Shown here: in pieces, positions 13,834-16,727 of the stretch
Numbering within the stretch: position 1 is the stretch's first letter
How the letters are laid out: every line of letters starts with the position of its first letter
Source: JBDSGC01 sp046594105
Lineage (GTDB): Bacteria > Acidobacteriota > Thermoanaerobaculia > Gp7-AA8
Direction of reading: 5' to 3'
NCBI GenBank assembly: GCA_046594105.1
Contig: JBKJQB010000186.1
Coordinates: 1 to 16,727 of the forward strand
Length of the DNA: 16,727 nucleotides
The notes under the pieces: model-generated
What the model was told of the DNA's origin: nothing
Databases searched by the model: none
Seen by the model: the letters and a program-made list of their open reading frames with translations, nothing else
Made by a program: the position numbers and the translations under genes

Positions 13834-13839
13834 TATAAT
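13834..13839 (+). promoter_or_regulatory. Consensus -10 box for the kinase gene
   Basis: A perfect TATAAT lies 11 nt before ATG 13851 in otherwise GC-rich DNA. Transcription would be expected to begin only a few bases before, or at, the start codon. There is no Shine-Dalgarno in the intervening GGACGCTCTCC-type stretch. No good -35 is seen. Confidence 0.55.
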
Positions 13840-13850
13840 GGACGCTCTCC

Positions 13851-16481
13851 ATGACCATGAGTTCCGGGACGCGCCTTGGGCCGTACGAGATCGTGTCAGC
13901 GATCGGGGCCGGTGGCATGGGCGAGGTGTACAAAGCACGCGACACGCGGCTCGATCGCAGTGTGGCGGTCAAGATCATCCCTGCCGAATTCGCCCAGAAC
14001 GCGCAGCTCAAGCTGCGCTTCGAGCGCGAGGCGAAAGTGATCTCCCAGCTCTCCCATCCGAACATCTGTGCGCTCTATGACGTCGGCGACAACTATCTGG
14101 TCATGGAGCTTCTGGAAGGGCAGTCGCTGGCAGAACGCCTGACCCGCGGCCCGCTGCCACTGCCGGAAGTCCTGCGATACGGAGCCCAGGTGGCCGAGGC
14201 CCTCGGTCAGGCGCACAAAGCGGGGGTCGTGCATCGCGACCTCAAGCCGGGCAACGTCATGATCACGAAGTCGGGCGCCAAGCTCCTCGACTTCGGCCTG
14301 GCCAAGTCGTCCGCGCACGTGATCGACATCGACGGACTGACTCAGCAGAAATCGCTCACCACCGAGGGAACGATCCTCGGTACGTTCCAGTACATGGCCC
14401 CCGAACAGCTGGAAGGCCTCGACGCCGATGCCCGCACGGACATCTTCGCCCTCGGCGCGCTGCTCTATGAGATGGCCACCGGCCGCCGCGCCTTCGAAGG
14501 GAAGACCAAAACCAGCCTGATCGCTGCGATCGTGAGCGGTGAGCCGAAACCGATGGTGGCGATCCAGCCGCTGGCGCCCGCCTCCTTCGAGCACGTTGTG
14601 CAGAAGTGTCTGGAGAAAGACCCGGACGACCGGTGGCAGAGCTCGAACGATGTCGCGCAGGAACTGCGATGGGTCGCCGATGCCCCTCAAGCCGCAGGGC
14701 TGCCCTTCGCAGGCCGCTCCCGACTGGCCGTCTGGACACTGGGGTTGATGCTCGTTCTGTCGCTGGCCCTCGTCGGATTTCTTCTGCTGCGAAAGCCAAC
14801 GCCGCGCGTCTTCGTCAGTTCGATCGATCCGCCGGAAGATGCCTCGTTCGCATTCGACACCAGCGCCGCCCAGCTCTCCCCTGACGGTCGCAGCATGGTC
14901 TTCCCGGTGCTGGTTTCCGGCGGCACTCCGATGTTGTGTGTGCGCTCGCTCGACCAGGAGTCGGGCCGGTCGCTGAAGGGGACGGAGAACTCCTGGTTTC
15001 CCTTCTGGTCGCCCGACTCGAAGAACATCGCGTTCTTCTCCGACGGGAAAATGAGACGGATCGATGTGACCTCCGGGGCGGTAGAGACGATTGCAGACGC
15101 CAGCACCGGCCGGGGCGGGGCGTGGGGGGCGGACAACACCATTCTCTTCTGCCCCTCTCCGTCCGACGGGCTCTTTCAAGTGGCCGCGACCGGCGGTCCT
15201 CCACGCGCGGTCACGGAACTGAACGTGAGCCGCGGCGACACCTCCCACCGTTTTCCGACCTTCCTGCCCGACGGCCGCCATTTCCTGGTGTTCGCTCAAG
15301 GCTCCAATGAAGGCGGCAATATCATCCTCGGCTCCCTCGACTCGAAAGAGACGACCGCGGTGATGATGGCGGACGCCGGCGTGGTGTTCGCGCCGCCGAA
15401 CCTTGTCCTGAGCGTTCGCGATCGGGTCCTGCGCGCGCAGCGGATCAACCTCAAGACATTCAAGCTGGAAGGGGAAGCCGTACCTCTCGCCGAGGGCGTG
15501 CAATCCAGTAGCAGCATCAACTTCGCGAATATGTCGGCATCGGCCAACGGGTTGCTGTCGTACGTCAACGGCGTCTCGGCCACCCTTTCAAAATTTGCCT
15601 TCGTCGACACCACCGGCAAGGAAATCGGCTCGGCCGGACCACCCGGCGATCAACTCGATCCCCGCCTCGCACCCGACGGCCATGCTGTCCTCTCATCCCA
15701 GAGCCGGGGAACCACCAACAGCGACATCTGGGGCTATGACCTCCGGCGCAACGTCGCCAGCCGGCTGACCTTTTCGGCAGCCAACGAATTCGGCCCAACC
15801 TGGTCGCCGGACAGCAAGTCGTTCGTTTACACCTCGTTCGACCACCGGCCCGGCGACATTTTCATCAAACGTGTCGAAGGGAGCGGGAACGGCGATCTCC
15901 TCTTTGGGGACAAACGCCGGAAGGTGTGCACCGACTGGACCCGCGACGGAAAGTACATCATCTACAACGCGCTGACCCCTGGTTCCTCCTGGGACATCGA
16001 GGCCTACTCTGTGGCCGATCGCAAGACCTTCGCGCTGGTGAAGTCGCCCGTTTCGGAGATGCTCGGGAAGGTCTCACCGGATGGGAAGTGGCTCGCTTAT
16101 GTGACCAATGAGGCAAGCCGCAGCGAAGTCTACGTGCAGCCGTTTCCCACCACCGGCCAGCGGTGGCAGATCTCCGGAGGAGGAGGAACCATGCCCACAT
16201 GGAGTCCCGACGGGCATCGGCTCTTCTACATCGCAGCGGACGGAAAGATGATGGCCGCCGCCGTGCACTTCACCGGCGGTCAATTCGTTGCGGACGCTCC
16301 CATCGCCCTGTTCATGACCCGCGTGAGGACCATTGCCGGAATCTCCCGCCGTCAATATGACATCGCCAGCGATGGACGCTTCCTGATGAATATGAACGTC
16401 GTGGAAAACATCCGGCAACCAGGGATCACCGTGGTGCAGAACTGGACCAGCAAACTACCGAAATCGGTGATGGAACGGTGA
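13851..16481 (+). CDS. Membrane Ser/Thr protein kinase with TolB/PD40-like propeller
   Basis: This 876-aa receptor kinase is of the PknB-like (Hanks) class. The cytoplasmic kinase domain (about 10-275) has the glycine loop GAGGMGEV (19-26), Lys41 in VAVK, the catalytic loop HRDLKPGNV (Asp130), DFG (Asp147) and MAPEQ (182-186), so it should be active. One membrane helix follows at about 292-313. Residues 320-865 are propeller-type repeats outside the membrane, with motifs such as LSPDGRSMVF, WSPDSKNIAF, WSPDSKSFVY, VSPDGKWLAY and WSPDGHRLFY. The last residues (VVQNWTSKL) match the usual end of this architecture, which is greatly expanded in Acidobacteriota. ATG 13851 was chosen; ATG 13857 is two codons later. 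A TATAAT box is 11 nt upstream. Ligand and targets are unknown. Confidence 0.95.
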   Translation: MTMSSGTRLGPYEIVSAIGAGGMGEVYKARDTRLDRSVAVKIIPAEFAQNAQLKLRFEREAKVISQLSHPNICALYDVGDNYLVMELLEGQSLAERLTRGPLPLPEVLRYGAQVAEALGQAHKAGVVHRDLKPGNVMITKSGAKLLDFGLAKSSAHVIDIDGLTQQKSLTTEGTILGTFQYMAPEQLEGLDADARTDIFALGALLYEMATGRRAFEGKTKTSLIAAIVSGEPKPMVAIQPLAPASFEHVVQKCLEKDPDDRWQSSNDVAQELRWVADAPQAAGLPFAGRSRLAVWTLGLMLVLSLALVGFLLLRKPTPRVFVSSIDPPEDASFAFDTSAAQLSPDGRSMVFPVLVSGGTPMLCVRSLDQESGRSLKGTENSWFPFWSPDSKNIAFFSDGKMRRIDVTSGAVETIADASTGRGGAWGADNTILFCPSPSDGLFQVAATGGPPRAVTELNVSRGDTSHRFPTFLPDGRHFLVFAQGSNEGGNIILGSLDSKETTAVMMADAGVVFAPPNLVLSVRDRVLRAQRINLKTFKLEGEAVPLAEGVQSSSSINFANMSASANGLLSYVNGVSATLSKFAFVDTTGKEIGSAGPPGDQLDPRLAPDGHAVLSSQSRGTTNSDIWGYDLRRNVASRLTFSAANEFGPTWSPDSKSFVYTSFDHRPGDIFIKRVEGSGNGDLLFGDKRRKVCTDWTRDGKYIIYNALTPGSSWDIEAYSVADRKTFALVKSPVSEMLGKVSPDGKWLAYVTNEASRSEVYVQPFPTTGQRWQISGGGGTMPTWSPDGHRLFYIAADGKMMAAAVHFTGGQFVADAPIALFMTRVRTIAGISRRQYDIASDGRFLMNMNVVENIRQPGITVVQNWTSKLPKSVMER

Positions 16482-16496
16482 GCCTGTCGCCGCCGG

Positions 16497-16727
16497 TCAG
16501 CCGTACGGCTCCGGCACAAACCTCTGCTCGGTGATGGGCGGACGCTTGTAGCGGCCGCTCTTCCGACGTGGAGCGAGCTTCGGCGGCTTCGGCGTCAGAT
16601 CGACATAAGGAATCAACGACAGCAGGTGGTGGATGCAGTTGAGCCGGGCCGCTTTCTTGTTGTCTGCGTTGACCACATACCAGGGTGAGTCATCGGTATC
16701 GGTCACCGCGAACATGTCGTCTTTCGC
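16497..16727 (-). CDS. ppk2: Polyphosphate kinase 2 (PPK2), C-terminal part
   Basis: The last 76 residues of a protein run off the window edge; the start is missing. They read AKDDMFAVTDTDDSPWYVVN, then ADNKKAARLNCIHHLLSLIPY, matching the C-terminal end of the PPK2 core. There the APWYVV and DDKKRARLN-type motifs close the P-loop kinase fold (TIGR03707-type). PPK2 enzymes transfer phosphate between polyphosphate and nucleotides; the preferred nucleotide cannot be judged from this fragment. A basic Pro/Lys/Arg-rich tail (TPKPPKLAPRRKSGRYKRP) follows the core. The gene converges on the kinase gene with only 15 bp between the stop codons and no visible terminator. Confidence 0.9.
   Translation of the reverse strand, partial: AKDDMFAVTDTDDSPWYVVNADNKKAARLNCIHHLLSLIPYVDLTPKPPKLAPRRKSGRYKRPPITEQRFVPEPYG

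Larger units (their letters stand above)
13445..13850. other. Noncoding gap before the kinase gene
   Basis: About 400 bp. It contains a GC-only hairpin at 13584-13602, two smaller palindromic stretches (GCGCGCTTCGCGC near 13635 and GCGCCTCCGGCGC near 13671) and, at its right end, a TATAAT box next to the kinase start. No protein-like ORF, tRNA or known riboswitch was recognised. Confidence 0.55.

Noticed and set aside
13896..15503. A 535-aa minus-strand ORF antisense to the kinase gene
   Set aside because: It is an antisense shadow of a well-supported kinase with all catalytic motifs intact. No start signal or homology is seen.

Overview
The window is GC-rich, densely coding bacterial DNA. 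It is most likely from an Acidobacteriota-like genome. This inference rests on gene content: a Ser/Thr kinase fused to a TolB/PD40-type propeller, an exported S9 peptidase, a secreted Ig/Fn3 protein and abundant intergenic palindromes. No rRNA or tRNA is present to confirm it.

Layout. (1) 1-119: two intergenic repeat families side by side. (2) 120-1675 (+): an ABC-2 type permease overlapping a small lipoprotein with an SH3-like domain and a TonB-C-like domain. (3) 1692-2276 (-): a LOG-family nucleotide phosphoribohydrolase, divergent from (4) typA/bipA at 2580-4505 (+), which ends in a strong intrinsic terminator. The roughly 300-bp divergent gap carries palindromic repeats. (5) 4559-4983: a gene-free repeat mosaic. 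(6) 4984-7387 (-): a small helical hypothetical gene followed by an S9 prolyl-oligopeptidase-type peptidase. (7) 7388-7755: a second repeat mosaic. (8) 7756-10429 (-): a membrane cluster of a zinc-ribbon/TM protein, a TPM-domain membrane protein, and a Tim44-like protein with two zinc ribbons. The last two are joined by a 4-nt GTGA overlap. (9) 10592-11212 (+): a lipoprotein MsrA. (10) 11627-13444 (+): a secreted 605-aa protein with a GATase-like N-terminal domain, two almost identical 95-aa Ig-like repeats and an Fn3 domain. (11) 13851-16481 (+): the kinase-propeller receptor. (12) 16497-16727 (-): the C-terminus of a PPK2 polyphosphate kinase, cut by the window edge.

How the genes fit together. 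Most of the window is envelope-directed: permease, lipoproteins, exported peptidase, oxidised-methionine repair, secreted adhesin-like protein, receptor kinase and the TPM/Tim44/zinc-ribbon set. typA and ppk2 point to translation and stress physiology. No mobile element, CRISPR array, phage gene or recognised defence system is visible.

The items most worth following up are a His-rich insertion of about 32 residues in the TypA GTPase domain, the uncharacterised TPM/Tim44-like/zinc-ribbon membrane module, the two mosaic intergenic repeat families, the recent 285-bp in-gene duplication, and -10-like boxes lying so close to several start codons that leaderless mRNAs are plausible.
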